A DNA stretch of 64,000 nt, from the NCBI GenBank assembly GCA_932521025.1, contig OW051469.1, positions 5,654,398 through 5,718,397 on the forward strand, in the 5' to 3' direction. Positions within the stretch are counted from its first letter, which is position 1; every line of letters begins with the position of its first letter. The notes beneath the pieces were generated by a model. That model was not told where the DNA came from. It searched no databases and saw only the letters and a program-made list of their open reading frames with translations. The translations under genes and the position numbers were made by a program. The DNA comes from Oscheius onirici. Lineage: Eukaryota; Nematoda; Chromadorea; Rhabditida; Rhabditidae. Shown one piece after another: positions 23,301 through 37,734 of this stretch.

Positions 23301-26300
23301 TTCGAACTTTTAGTTTTTAGTGAGATGGACATGTTAGTGATCCCGAAAAGAAAAATTTGCAAAGCTGGAAGCGGTGCGTACCCTTTGCAGGACTGGCAAC
23401 CGAAAGTGGCAGTCGTCCTCGGCTCCTCGGACTGTCTCTTCTCCTCTGAGGTCGTGGTGACGGCGACTCTAGAAGAACGAGCGATCTCGACATTCCTCCG
23501 GCATTGAGAGAAGCTGAAGCGGGTCTAGTATATCTAGCCAAAGGAAGCATGCAGAGAGTAAGTTTTTGTTAAACAAAAGAAAACCTACCAGAGACGGAAG
23601 GTCGTTGTTGGGGAACTCGACGAGGAGAGACAAGAGCCATGGCAGCACGATCCTGCCAGCCGGGACCATAAAGTTCGGCCAGTTGTGTCTTTCGATCCAG
23701 AGAGTGGTAGCCGGAAAGGGAGGCTGAAAATGACTGTGGGAAAGAGCTCTGGGAGCAAACTGACTCTGCTCGTTTGATGAGCGACTACGGGAACGAAGTG
23801 CCTCTGCTTCAGCCGAAAGAACCAACTGAGGCGAGAAGGGCGTTCGAAGAGTCTGTAAATTGTTTTTCTTATCCAGACCCTCTCATTAGCCTAGTCCAGA
23901 TGTTTACTCCCTGCTCTTAGCAGCTGCCATTACAAAAGCTCATCTATCTTGTCACCAACTTGGTGCACCAAAAACAAGACTTTTGCAGGCTGCATAAACA
24001 CGCCATTAGAGGTTCTGAAGAGGACCACAAAGTCATTAATCGGCATCAATTAGGAGCTCCCATGAGAGGGGCCAGCTCTTGACAAATCGGATGAGACGTT
24101 CCCGAACAGATAGGCTGTTGGTCAGTAGAGAAAGGGTCAAGAGGACAGAAGTAGTTTATGTTAACATATAGAACCAAACAAACTCTTTTTACTCCAGTTC
24201 GCGAGAGTTCCCAGTTCCAACTATACAATCGCGAGTCTTGCTTTGTTCTTCTTCTTTTCCCGCGGAACATCCGAAAGGTGCTCGAATGCCTATTCACTGG
24301 GTGCAAATTGGGAGCCGTCTAACCACGTTCTCCACTTGAATGGACACTCTACGCCCGTTACTACTCGCCCCGGCTTCCAGCAACTAATGAACCCGGTGGC
24401 ACTATTCATCGTCATAAAAACTTACCCCGGCTCCACGTTGCGATGTCCGACATTGTTGCAACAATGCGTGTAGATTCTCTTGTTCGGCTATTCTTCTGGC
24501 TCGACGGTCTATTGAGGACGAGGAACTTCGAGGTCCTGAGAAAAGACTCTTTGAAAAAAGAACAGAATCAATACCTTTGATTCCGCTTCTGGTGAAAGAC
24601 TGGTAGTCACAGGAGGACGAGGCATTGGCTGCGGCCACTTTGGCCATTGGATGGTCACTGAAACTGGGGAGGGTCAGAGCTGTTTCTCGGCATTAGCGGC
24701 TGGCGGTCCGTCTTTCTGATGGGCCACCTGCCAGTCTCCTATTAACCCATGCAATTAGTAGCCCTTACGTGAGATTAGAGCCCTTATGTTGCGATATTAC
24801 AAGAGACTTACGGTCCGCTCAAATCGTCCGTAGAGACGTCTTCGAAATTGTCAGAAATGCCGGAGGAGAGTGACGAGCTGTCCTCAAAGCTGCAAAAAAG
24901 ACGTGAATATCAGGGGCGAGGGAGGGCAGGAGGATTTATGCGCCCGAATGCGGTCAAGAGAGCATTTGCATCTGTAGCAAAGGTGTGTGTCGAGCGACTG
25001 AATCGAGTTACGAGAGGGAGAGAGAGTTACGAAGAGGAAAAACTGCTCTCGGATTTCTATGGACAAACATAGAAACTGCCAGAAGGACATGGCGCAGATT
25101 GTCTCCGCCCACTAATTGGCGCTTCCTGTAACCGACAAAGAGCACGAGTCAAGCCATTGCTCAAATAGGCTCACTAACGGCCTAATGACACGACATACAG
25201 TGTCAGGTGAGCTACCCTTTAGAAGAGGGGCGATCATCTGGCTCAGACGATGTTTCGTAGAAAATAGGGATAAGCCAGATATTAATGGGGATCTTACAGA
25301 GTACTTTGAACTCGAACTCTACTCACTCTCGGAGCTTATTGAGCATGAGGCGTTGGACGAAAGACATGGCGCTTGACTGGAATACAATGGCAACTATGCA
25401 ACGGGCTATTGTCGGCTGGAAGAGGGTGGAAATTGTCTCGAAAAGAGACAAAGAGAGTCAGGTCAGGTTATTATGTCATAGAGAAGACACGCAACAAGGA
25501 GCGACAGGCAAACGCAACCCATGTGGTTTTGGCCGGAAACGAATGTGCCGTGGCCGTGACAGAGAGTATGAAAAGACGAGGGACAGATGTTAATTATAGC
25601 TGTCACAGAGAGACTGGGAGGACGCGGGAATCCGAATGGGTAATCCCCACAGAACGTCCTCTAACTCTTGAGATAGCATCGCCGGGGCTCTTATGAGTCA
25701 GGCTGTCGCGCTTATGAAACAGAACGAACCTATCTCCATATTCGAATTGGGCTCTTCGGAAGCTCTCTCGGCATTCGCGCATCCGCTCCTGCATCTTCTG
25801 GTAGATGGCCATGCCCGACTCAGAGGTGTAACCGGACGGCTCTAAAGCTCTTTATCAGTTGCGAGGATTAGGCGTCATAAGAAGAGAACGCCAAAGAGAA
25901 GAACATTCGCTCCCATGTGGGTTCAAAAGAGGAGGGTACTATTGACAGCTGTTGTTCACTACTCACCTGTGCTCCTAGCGCGCATTCCGGGTCGGTCCAG
26001 AGTGTTTCCTTCGGAGCAACAGCCTCCGGCAGTCGGCTTCAGTCTAATGGTTGTGGTGACAGAGTCGAGCGAGTCTTCGCTCGTTGACGAATCGAAGCGG
26101 CCCTCTTAAAAACGACTCGAATCTATTATCGCCCCGACTGCCTCACCTGTCCTACTGCTCTGAATTCGTCCTTCACGCAGCAGCTGGGAATAAGTCGGAA
26201 GGGAAGGAGCCATACTGGGTGGAACATAATCATCTGATTTGGTTGTTTCTAGTCGAGAGTCTTTGCGAACCGGGACAGCACTGGAAAAATAGTTTGATCA

Positions 26301-29300
26301 AATAAAATGAACAACTCACGGCTTGGTTTTCTCCTCTGGTTTGGAAGAGGATGGCTTGCAGTCGATTGTGACAGATTTTCTCTGTACAATTGGACTGACT
26401 ACGCCCACAGTTGGTTCAATCTTCTCACTTTTGGCTGGAGAAGGCGAAGGAGGAAGTTTCTCTTTCTTTGGTGAAGGCAACGGAGCTGGAGGAGACATTC
26501 CAAGGGCTCGAACAGCCAGCACAGGTTTCTCCTGAACCGTTTTCAGACTATCATCCGGCTCGGACATGTGTTCTCGAGATCCTTTGGACGAGGCCGATCG
26601 CAAACTGATTGAACTCTGTGTAGAGGAAGCAGGACTCGTGCTGCCAAAACCAGCATAGGCCGAGTCTTCTTCGCTACTCTTCGAAGTTCTATAAAGTTTT
26701 GTTTAACAATAATCAAAGAAAAAACCTTTTGTCCGGAGAAGTTGTAGTCGGCTGGACTCTCAGCGGTACTGAAGGAATAGAGACGGGCGTCTGAAATGCA
26801 TCGTTGAGCTTAAGAACTAATTTGTAGAACGAGAGCTGTGTTTAATTGGTGTAGTAACACGAGAAAGAGACATCTGGGAGGAGTATTGCCAGCCAGCTGG
26901 ACTAAAAACGCCTGCTTCCGGGGCTCACTTTTTGAAGTGAGACTAGCAATTTTCTTGTCTCCCGTCAAGGAGATTGAATACCCTTCTCTCCAACTATCAG
27001 GACGACATCTAGTCTAATCGTTCTCTCGGGAGTACACTTCCCAAAAAAAGAAACAAACCTTTGTTGGTGGCGCGAGTCGGGAAGTTCTTGTTTGACTGGG
27101 CTGTCTCAACGCTGACTCGACTTTCTTGTTCTCTGCCTTCTTCGGCACCTCCTTGGTGGCTTCCTTAGAACCGAAGAGTTTCATTTTTAACATTTTTGGC
27201 TGAGCAAGATTGGTCTTCGGTGGCTGCAGTTGGGTTTTACGGACAGGAGGCTTGGCCGATGACGGGGCAAGAGTTGCGTACGTAGGAGAACCAGTCACAG
27301 ATCCATTGTTGTTTCTAAAACATTCTTGACGAATTTGTCTCATTGACATACCCAGAAGGAGGTCTGATGCTCGAAGGTGGTCGAAGAGCCGAAGTCTTTG
27401 GAGACGGAGACGGTGGAGCTTGTCGGAATGGGGAGCCTGCGGCTCCTGGAAGAGAAAAGAAAATTGCGCACTTCCAGATGCTTTTTGGTTATAAATCAGG
27501 GGGCCTCAAGGCCAGGGGTTGTTGGACAGGAAAAAAGGCTCGAGAAAGAGGCAGAAGAGATGTGTTAATGGCTCGACGAGCCATCAACGGCAGAGTTTAA
27601 TTGGCTTCAATTACCCTTTCTGGTGAGCCGAGAAGGAAATGAGCACAAGGATAAATTATGAACTCGTGGCAATCAACATGGAGGGGGCAGGAAGACAATA
27701 TCCACGACAAATTGGGCAAGCAAACAGGCGCGACTAAGCGCATTAGAAGGGAGGTCAATTGGCGGATCGCCAGATGGTACCGGAAGAGCCTTGGGTAACA
27801 GGAAGACGTTCTGGAGAACTTTCGAACATGTTTACGATTTCTTGAAGGTCGCGTTATGTAAGAGTTTTTTCAGCTAAAATTTTCCCCGAAAAGTGTGGAC
27901 TTTTTCTTTTGAACAGGCAGTATGTATGGTTACAGAATCTCAACAGAATCGCCAAGTAGTTCTTTCCCGAAATCTTTTCAAGCACAACGTAAACTATGTC
28001 ATACTTGTCAAGATAATTGTTGCTACTGACTTATGTTTGAATTTTCCAAATAAACTTTTAGAAAACAGACAAAACTTATAAACATAAAAAAAGTTGAAAA
28101 TAGTTTTGTTCCCTAACTGCCCTTGAATAAATGTTTACAATTGTCTTTTTTACAAAATTTTGTATGCTTTTTGGGAAAAACTTTGTACCTGTACAATTCA
28201 AAACTCGAAAACTCGTAAGAGTATAGTGCGGATGAGCCTCTGGCGGAGCCAATAATAATGGGTGTCGAAAGACGAGCCGAATGATGCGTGCACAAACAGA
28301 ATTCTTGATCGCTACTATGTATGGCTGTCTTTCTTCGAAAAAAGAAAAGAACGGTCAACAAACCTGCCGTCGGGATGGCTGTTTTAGTAGGCGTGGCGAT
28401 TCGCGAAGTCGGCGGTTGGAGCCGAGACGAACGCTGTTGTTGGGGCACCGTCGGCAGCCTGAAGACCGGGACGGTGAAATGAGGAAGAGAGGCCCTTTTT
28501 AAGGTGACACGAAACCAGTCCGCTATGCTTTCCCACGGGCTTAAAACGTACAAAGAGAGGATGACACCGGAATGCAATTCGAGGCCACGAAATGAGCCTA
28601 ATTCCAAAGCTCTATGCCCAAGCCATTCTCGCATTTTATAGCACCAAAGTGGGCACACGCGATCTGCCAACAAAGACTGTTATCCCCTCTTCTCATCTTT
28701 TTGTTATTATTTCCCGATTGGAAAAAGGTGTTTTAATCTATTCAAGAGTGAGCGAACAAAATAGGTATCTTTGATTACGGAGAAATATAAAGATTTCTAC
28801 GAGCAGTGTTCAGAAAAACAGTTTCACTTCCTACAGGTCTGAAGAGAACCTAACGCAGAGTTGCCAGTACTATCCCCATTTTCAGTTTACAGATCAAGGG
28901 CTCATGACTCCCCTTGACTCATCATGACTGACAGTCCAGAAAGAATTCAAAACTGACCTGGTAGCTGCCGCGGGTGGCATTGATGGAGATGGAGGTGGTT
29001 TCTTCTCCCTTGAATTCTGTTTGAAGTTGTGAAGAGAGTAGAGCAACTGGAGCACGGAACCCAGCTGTCCCGCGTCGATGTCTGCAAAAAACTGATAATG
29101 TGCTTGACAACAAGTGTGAGTAATACGAGAGGGAACTGTCATTACGCATTTCAAACGGGCCAGACTAAGTTCGTGTTTAGAGAGAGAGAGAGCGACTCCA
29201 AACAGCCAGCCCCTGTGATTCATACCGCAAAAAGGCAAACCAACCGAGATATAATCTCGGTCTGAAAAGGTCGTACAAACGACTGTCAGCACAAGAAAAC

Positions 29301-32300
29301 GTGTCCGACTCTTTCTCGCGCCTCCTTCCTCTCTGAATTATTCAGCGCTATGAGATAAAAACTCTTGGGATGTGGGACAGATTCCCGAAGATGGGTCGCA
29401 ACATCCTGGGGGAAAAGAGATGCGGTAATTTGGTGGAAGCAATAAAAAGCCGGGTCAAACGAAGGTTTTTCTTGTCTTCGGCACCGTAATAAAAGACAGA
29501 AAGAGTAGAGACAGATGCAGATAGGAGATAGACCGCCCAAGGACAGAGAGTCGACCAGCACCGGCAGGAGGACCGGAAGTTCTTTACCGATGGCCAAATT
29601 GCAATTTGATAAGGGGTCTGTACAAACTTCCAGTTTTGAAATAGTAGAAACTGGCTCGAAAATAGTATGCAAATTCTCGGAGAGAACAGACTAAACCTCG
29701 AGTTTATTTTCTCGATAACTTACAGAATATTGTTTCCTATTACTAAACAACTTATAAACTACGATACTGATTACAAAGTTTGATTGTTCGAAACAGAAAC
29801 GAATCTCTAAAGAGTCTCGAAAAGTAGGTAGAGCGCGGTTGACTAATAAGAGAAACGTCGGAAACAGGCCTCGAAGAATCTGATAACTATATAATGAGCA
29901 TTACACAGCATTTCTTTCAATTGAATGAACCCCGCCCGATGCCCTCAATTCGGCTGGCACATGGGGACAGATGGCCCTGGACCGACATACAGTTCCTCTG
30001 ATGGATGACAGTCCTCAAGGGACAGTCTCTACCGCAAAAGGACCGGCTACCAGGGCAAACAAGACATTCTGGGAAAATGGAACTTTTTCGGTCACACACA
30101 TTTCGCATGAATGGAGAAGGCCTTCTTTTGACGGATGGTGCTCGAAAATTGCGTTCTTTTCTATGCTCGCTGTGTGAATCAGCCTCCCCAATAGAGGACC
30201 GACATTAACGAGGAGATTGAAGACATTTGAAAAGCTAGAAACTGGTAGCACGAGGCGCCATTCATCTCGATGGACGGCTGTGCCGATTGTGCATAAATCA
30301 CGGCCTGGATTCTGTTGCAACGGCGGCGGAATTTCGCGCCCATGCAACTCTTAAGTGACAATAATTAGCCGCAATAAACTCTCGGACCAGATGGTTCTCA
30401 TGGCACTTGTATGCTCTTTTTTTAGCCTCAGGCTTCGGAACAGAAGCTAGGACTACAAATCATCGCAGAGCGTTTTTCAGATTCTTACACATCAACGTTA
30501 CAAACGAGCTGTCGGTCGCCCTCTTGCAGCACAGAAAATAACATTGCTCGAAAACAGCTGACAAATTGACTGAATTATCACTGAACAACTGAACACTCGA
30601 GTTCTCTAACATTTCTTCGTCAGTTTTAGAAGAGTACCGAAATGCGTTTTTAGTCGGGAAAACCACAAAGACAACAGACAGATTTGTAGAACAATTAAAA
30701 ACAAAGCGAATAGTAAGATAGTTAGGGAATGAAGGAAAGTTGTCATCAAAGAAGGTTGACATATTCCCTTTTTCCACAGAGTAATGTTTTTCAATTGTCC
30801 TCTAGAAAAATATAAGATCTTACCAGTAGCTGTGATGCGACTGCAGTTTACTCCGACTTGTTGTAGATGTCCGAGACAGACATTCAGTCCTTCGATCTGA
30901 AATTTGTAGTGTTCTCCTCTTAATTAAGGGCTCCAAGGTGCGCGGCTACACATAACGTGATTAACATGGCTGGACATGACAAACAATTAAGGGAGCCCTC
31001 GTCACGTAACCTTAGCCCACTCTCGGCACCTGTTCTGTTCGAAAAAGACCCTATCCATCTTCATTTTTGAGCCAATTGTTCAATGCCAAGAGAGTGTAAT
31101 GCCTGGTGGTCAAAACGACTGAAAAACGTACGTTTGAGTTGACGGTCGCGAGGGCCTGTCGGAAGGAGCTGATTCGTTGTGGGTCTGACACTGAAAGAGA
31201 CAAACATATGCTGTATGCTAATGTGCGTAATGGGATCAGATACTCGCGCAACAACGCGATTATAACACATCTGGGCCAGAAATTTCGAGAAGGGTTGAGT
31301 GCCAGCTGAAAGCCACTCTCAGTATCACTATTGTTTTCGTGATTTTGTGTTTATGGTTTATTGGGTCTCTTACTATTAGGACAACTTATATTTCCCCGAT
31401 TTCAAAGATGCTCGCCTAGTCTCAAAGAATGCTTGGCGTGATCCGCAGATACGAAAATAACAGGGTTGGTCGGTTAGAGAAGCCAGACAGGATGATAGAG
31501 GTGAGGCTGTATAAAAACCAAATATCTGTCTGCTGTGGGCCGAAGAGGCTTCAAAATAAACAAAAGTGTGGATTGTGGAGAGAGTGGATGACCAGCACAC
31601 AAACACTAAGCGGACAGGCCTTCCGGGAAGGATAAAAAGGAGCGAAAGCATGATGGCTAAGGAGTCCCTGGAGAGGAAATCTCTACGAGGAAAGGCTATA
31701 TGTGAGGGGAAGTGTAACGCAAAAACGACTCTCGCAACATGTGCTGGCTCGCGATGGTCGTGTAATTGACAGCATGTTTGCACAAGTGCCTTGGGAGGTG
31801 GCAGCAGGTCTGGAGGAGACCATCGGAAGTGGCGTGAAATGGCATCGTGTCTCCCAAAGCCCTTGCCGATCTATTACGCTGAAATCATAATGGAGCCTCC
31901 GCCGAATGAAACATAAATCTGAGGAGCGAGGCAACTGCGAGGCGACGAGTCGTTTGACCTCGCCGCGGTGATATCAGTTTGATGGGAGTGAGAGAGTGAA
32001 CACCGGATGGTCATTAGGGCCGAGATTGACAGGAAGACGACGTGTGTAAACCACAGCTCATGCAAGGCGAAATAATAGAAAATGCAACTTGGCCTATACT
32101 ATAACTCTTTTGTTATTACCTGCTGTCTATGACTCAAAATAAACCCACAACTTTACATAAGAAATTTATGTTGTTCGGTGTAAAAGCTGGTCTCTAAAAA
32201 ATAAAACTAGACCAGTCATTGAATTGAAAGACTTCGTACTAAACTCTCTTACTCGTATAGCCTCGGTTGCCCTAAGCTATAGGAGTTCAGGTTTATAGTG

Positions 32301-33746
32301 CCCAACGCCTCTTCAAGTAAAAAGTAAGAATAACTCACAGACAGCTTGGGCGACTGCAGCTACGACTCTGTAATCTCTGAGCTCTGTAGATAGATCAGAA
32401 ACGGGTCGATGAGCTACTCTGGTCAGTTGACGGTTGGTCCACTCGGTGTAGAGCTGAAATGTTATTCTTTTCCTCCAAAAAAACGGACTAATTGTCTCTC
32501 AAGAACAAACAGATGGCGACGGTCACACCATCATTAACCGCGGCTGTAGAGACAGTCGCATGCCTAATGAGGTAACAGTTTTGAGGACGAGAAAAGGCAG
32601 TTGATGCGGCTGCGACATATGATGTGCAAGATGAGACTCGGTCACAACAACCTCGAGAGAGAGGAAAGCGGAAACCGCGCGACAGCCAGCTGCTCTCCGA
32701 TGAGCACTATCGGCGATAATAACTGACTGCTGATCGACAGTTTTGATTGAGAGGAGAGATAAACTCAACAGGACCTTCATTTGGAATATTCAGCTGAATA
32801 GAGAGACAGAACGAGTGAAAAGTATCCTGCTAGAAACTGGGCATGAGGAACAGCCAGAATATTGTACAACTTTTACCGTTTTCAACTGGAGTAACTTTAA
32901 AAAGGAAAATTGTCCTCTCACCTAAAAACTCGAGGGACTTGTATTCTTTAAAGGAAGGAAGAGTTTTTTAATCAAAAATCGATTAGGATGTGAATTAACC
33001 TATCTTACGCTCTGTGATGACTGAGAGCATTACTACGAGGAGCCCCGTTTACATCAATGACACAAGGGTTTACGAGCGGCTCGCTCTGACTGCGCGAGAT
33101 GACCGCAGACGATTTGAAAGCACCTGTTAACGAGGAGCCAGGGAGCCGACCGCCTTAAGCAGCTAATCTGCTCATTATGGACACCGACTACACGGGTCTT
33201 CAATCAAAACGAGCGCGACTAGATGGACAGCGCGAGGATTTGCACTCGGAACGTCCCTGGAGGATTGACACCGATTTTGACGAGAGGGAGATCCAAATGG
33301 CCCGATTTGGAAGTTTGGAGATTTATTTTGCATTGAAACTTCGAAGTCTTGGAGCACTTATAACCAGACGACAAGAAATAAAATATTTAAAAAAAGTTTT
33401 CCAGCAAATGTGGACTGGGAGCGTGAAACTTGTACAGTATAACATTGAAAGAACCGTCTAGTTTAGCTAGTTACCGACAGTGTCTTCTCAAAGAAACCGA
33501 GAAGAAAAAAGAATACGCCCAGAAATGCAGCTTTTCCACCATAGATAGATTAAGAGGAAATTGAAAGGAGAATGCTCGCGTCCAATCAAAAACAAAAGTA
33601 GACCTCTCTCCCAACGAGACTCTCGTAAGAATACGGGAGGCGTTCCGAGCGTAATTACGTTCAATGAGCTCTTCCAACTAATTAGAGTCTCTCTCTCCCT
33701 CGAGGGAACTTGGAATACTCACCTGAACCGCGTCGTTACCCAACAT
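20381..33746 (-). CDS. unc-53: UNC-53 / neuron navigator (NAV) homologue
   Basis: A cytoskeletal guidance protein needed for cell migration and axon outgrowth in C. elegans. I traced 24 exons. The N-terminal half of a calponin-homology domain starts at residue 9 (LYTEWTNRQLTRVAHRPVSD, exon 32339-32454) and its end is in 30824-30896 and 28958-29081 (DIDAGQLGSVLQLLYSLHNF). Ser/Pro-rich exons follow (28364-28458 to 25967-26104), then the conserved FEDSSSLSSGISDNFEDVST (24812-24900), coiled coils (22859-23030, 21948-22193), ELLRQPSLESVASMASHRSS, a basic IRSSFTKAFSKKK segment, and the divergent AAA domain with Walker A GATGIGKS and NAVILLDNVP (20499-21551). The stop is at 20381. About 20 CH residues between 30896 and 32339 were not found, and the junctions at 23784-24426 are approximate. 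There is a 21-nt microexon (22330-22350) and one GC-AG intron (donor at 21946-21947). The start MLGNDAVQ (33723-33746) is tentative. Confidence 0.93.
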
Positions 33747-36216
33747 GAAGAAGTAGAGGAGACAGTGAGGACAGCTGTGCAATTTGCATGAGTCCAACCC
33801 GTTCCGTGCTAATTAGACTCCGCCCAGACCGAAGGAGACCTCAAGTGGATCATGCTCACTCGAATCAGAGCTAAGACATGGCATTGGGCTGTTCGGGGTG
33901 ACAAGATTAAGAGATTGGCTTGGTAACAAGAAGTTGGACCTGGTTTGATCCAGATCAAGTTTCTACTATCTGGAAATGACTACAGCTGATCAAAGTTAGC
34001 TACCGTAATGACCATATGGTTTAGAGAGAATTTTTTTTTAGAGAGAATAGAGGGAACAGACAGTCAGTCAAACTATCTCGTTGTCACATTAAGCATCAAC
34101 AATATTGAAAGCGAAACGCAATTCAAGCTGCGAGTAAAATATCAGGGCAATGAAAGTAAAGAATATGTTACTAATATCTGAATATACGTTGTCTAAAATA
34201 CTGATTCACAAGAGTCTCAAATGATCCCTTTTTTTGTAAACACTCTCCCAGTGCTGAGTCATCTCCAGACACGAAATCATCGCTCCAATTTCATTTTCAC
34301 GCGATGAAGAGGCTCAACGATTTCACATTTTTGGTCGGAAGTTGGACTCTTATGCAAATGACATTGTTTAGGCGGCGAGACGACACGCATCACATGCATT
34401 TAGATGAAGACATTCCATTACTGCCAGTAGTAGAGACTCCGACCCGTTTCAATATCTCCAAAGTGACTCCGAGAGTTTTGGGATTTCTTCCATGACGACG
34501 CAATTTCACGAATGCTCTAATTGTCGTAATTAGGGGAGGGAGATGCTCACAAACGGGCTTTATGAAGGCACGAATAATTGCATTGGAAGGGTGTTCCAGC
34601 GACACCTGATTAGCCAAGGAAAATATCAAGATAACCTCCTTGTTTCGTACAGTTGTTACGTAATAGTCTTGCACGCAATACCGTATCCGATTTTTTGAGT
34701 CTCGAACGCACACATGTTCCTCATTTTTTCCGCAGACAGCTGGACAGCACGTGCCTCACCCCGGATTTAGCAAGAGAAGCCCATTCCATTACCGACACCT
34801 CGTTTCAGTGAGGGCTCTAATCCCGGACTGAATTGGCTCTGATGGCCCTTTTCGGGTCGGGAAAATTGGAAAGAAAAGACTGACCGGCAGCAGCTGCTGG
34901 TTGTTCGTTGGCTTCGTTGTAGTCATTCCACTTTACATGGCTGAAAAATGGGCTTGAACGGTCAGGGAGAGAGTTTCGACAGAAGGATTACATGGAAATG
35001 AGAGAACGACCGGTTTTGAAATTTGAAGAACTGTTTATCGGGAGAGAAGGGCTGGGAAAGAGAAAATGAAGAGGATATCAATTTCCCTTGTGAGTCGAAA
35101 AGAAGACACCTGGGACTACCAATTTAAACTGGCCAAAAGAGTTCCGCCCGTTATTAATCATCCTTCGGAGGAACGGCACTGTCTACTCAAAACGATTATC
35201 AACTAGATTTTAATTTAGTAGTGTTTAAAATGAAGTAGAAAGGGATATGTATCTGCTGTCATGTTATCGAAAAGTGCACTTGGTATTTATCGAGCACAAA
35301 CAATTCGGAATCGAGTAAACTTATAAGAGTTCGAGTGAACTGATTTCACAATGAGAAGCCAGTTTACATCTTCTGGAAAGAACAGAAGAAAAACAAAAGT
35401 TAAGTTGGATTATTGTTATTCGATGAGGGACCGCAATTTCCTTTCAATTTGGATGATGTCAACGAGAGAAGGAGAAGATCACTGATTGATTTTCAGTTCA
35501 TATGACTCTCAAAATTCAGTGACGAATTGAGAGAGAATCATTGAAGGATCAGTTAACACATAAAGTTCAAATGCGGGAGGAGAGTATGAGTGGAGTCTCT
35601 CCTCTCAGGCCGTTTTTCAATGTCGACAAAAAGTCGGCTATCCATTCGAGAGAATTCCCCAGCTGGGCTCTCCTCCCGGTTTAATCTACTGCCCAAACAA
35701 GTCAAAATTCTCTAACGAGAGGTTTTTAAGCGGGAGAGAAGAAATATCGGAAGCCCTTGTCCGAATCGAAACAAACGAGAAAATTGCGTTAGGCGAGAGA
35801 GGGCAAAAGGGTGGATAGCTTCTTCTCTGCATGTGGCTCCGAGTACGAGAAACGAACTCACTAATCATTATTTTTTTGTAAAACAAAAAACGAAGGGAGA
35901 GCGGGGTTCATCCCTTGAAAAATAGGCCAATTCCCTTGAGAAATGCTGTTATTTTCGGCTGGTAGTAGTGAGAAGAAGACCGACAAGGAATCCCGACATA
36001 TTATTGGCTGAAATTTTTTCTGCGAGCCGTAAGAGTCAATCATTTGGTACGTTTCGGTTCTGTAGTCTTTTCGAATGAAGAGACAGAAACTGTCAACTAA
36101 TGCCAACAGAACAAAATAAAAAAAGGGTTGGAACGCGTAGGTATCGCATTTCATCATCCGGACCAATTGGCCCCGGACAAGCTATTTTTCATCTTCAGAT
36201 CTTTATACAATCTTCA
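33747..36216. other. Intergenic, presumed unc-53 upstream region
   Basis: Nothing codes convincingly here. It lies between the tentative unc-53 start and the collagen 3' end, so it should carry unc-53 regulatory sequence or undetected 5' exons. Confidence 0.4.
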
Positions 36217-37559
36217 TTAGTATCCAGGGGATAGTCGAGGATGGGGACAATGACTACAATCTCCTACAGATCCAGGAGTTCCATCTCTTCCAATCGGTCC
36301 ATTTTGGCCCGGTTTACCGTCTCTTCCCGGATAACCAGGAGGCCCAGTATCTCCAGGAATACCAGGTAAGCCCTGACCACTACTGCCTGGAATTCCGGGA
36401 CTTCCCATTGGGCCTGGAGGTCCTGGGGATCCAGCTGGACCTGGTGGACCAGAGATATAAATCATTCGACCAGGTGAGCCTGGAAAACCAGGAGGACCGG
36501 AAAGACCGTCTTGTCCTCGAAGTCCAGGAGGACCTGGTGGACCAGGCTGACCTATGACATAAGCAGAAGTCCCTGGTAGTCCAGGAAGGCCAGGTTTTCC
36601 CTGAAGTTGTTTTCTTACAAGAAATAATTTGAATAACCTTCTTTCCGGGTCTTCCCGGTGGTCCTCTCGGAGCTGGTGGACAAGCCATGCAATAACTGTC
36701 TGTGATGACTGGCGGTCGAACGTACTCTCCCTCCAGACCGGGTTCTCCCATTTCTCCTGCTGAGCCATCTTCCCCATCAGAACCATCAATACCAGGCAAT
36801 CCCGGAAGACCTGGAGCTCCTTGGGAGCAAACCTAACAATATTCTTGATTGAAAAGCCTTGCATTTTACCTGACAACCGTACTGAACCGGCGAAGCTTGA
36901 TAGCTTTCAGTGTAATCGATCTGGTTCATCTCACCGCCACAGGAACCATCACACTAAAGTTTATGTAATTATTGTATACTCGAAAGACTTACTCCACTGG
37001 AATATGGCTGGGCATAGGGAGCCACAATGTACTGTCTTCGAAGACGGGAACTTCTTCCCGTCAGAGCTTCAATCTGAATCAATAGATGAGTCACACAAAT
37101 AAAGATCAGTAGGTTATTCACGAGGAGGCTGTTAATTAAAAAGTTCGCTTGACTGCCGAAACATTCGAGGGTTAACAATACTTCGTGAGAATGATGAAGC
37201 TCGAATGGTCCAATCTTAGAGACACCCTCATCGATCATTAGATTTGATTAAGCGAATAAAAAAAGAAAGAAATACTTCGTGATGTTCCAGAAGCCTGTCA
37301 GTCTCTCGGAAGAAAACGAACCTTGGTCATTTCGTTCCACAACTGATTGGTATTATGAATACAGTGCTTGACCTCGTGTTCCAAACTGGTTCGCAAGGAT
37401 TGTGTATAGAAGAAAACCAAAGGAATCATCATCACGCTCGTTGTCTGAAATTTTCCTCAGATTTTATAAATTACCGTATACCATGGTAGCAATGATGAGC
37501 CCGACTGCAAAGACTGTCGTCTTTCTCAACTTTCGAATCTTCTCAAGTTTTGATTTCAT
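36217..37559 (-). CDS. Nematode cuticle collagen
   Basis: Six exons (37482-37559, 37322-37444, 36993-37073, 36870-36953, 36638-36832, 36217-36600) are all in phase 0 and give 945 nt, 314 residues. The N-terminus has the cuticle-collagen signal-anchor domain ([42 protein letters not shown]). It is followed by a subtilisin-type cleavage region (RSSRLRRQY) and two short Gly-X-Y runs before the main triple helix. Cysteine pairs bracket the helices (CDGSCGG, YGCQVC, YCMACPP, CSHCPHP). Such collagens are secreted by the hypodermis, trimerise, and are cross-linked by tyrosines and disulphides in the exoskeleton. The gene lies 175 bp downstream of ZCCHC4 on the same strand, but collagens normally have their own moult-cycled promoter. 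A TATA-like GATAAAAGA is present in the gap. Confidence 0.95.
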
Positions 37560-37734
37560 GAGGGCTGCATAAGGTGGTCGGACGAGAAGACTAGTTGAGA
37601 CAAGAGAGCGGCACAAATAGGGGAACGAGATCCTCTACTATTCGGGAGACAAACAGTTCTTTTATCCCGACCAGATTTGGAAACACATTCAATTGTAACA
37701 GCCAACAAGATAACAATCAAAGAGAGTAACAAGT

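Noticed and set aside
23469-23825. Long frame starting MVLSAEAEALRSRSRS
   Set aside because: A different frame of the same DNA (GYHSLDRKTQLAELYG) matches UNC-53 and splices correctly.
36380-36799. 139-codon minus frame beside the collagen exons
   Set aside because: An out-of-frame shadow of the Gly-X-Y repeats; phase-0 exons explain the region fully.
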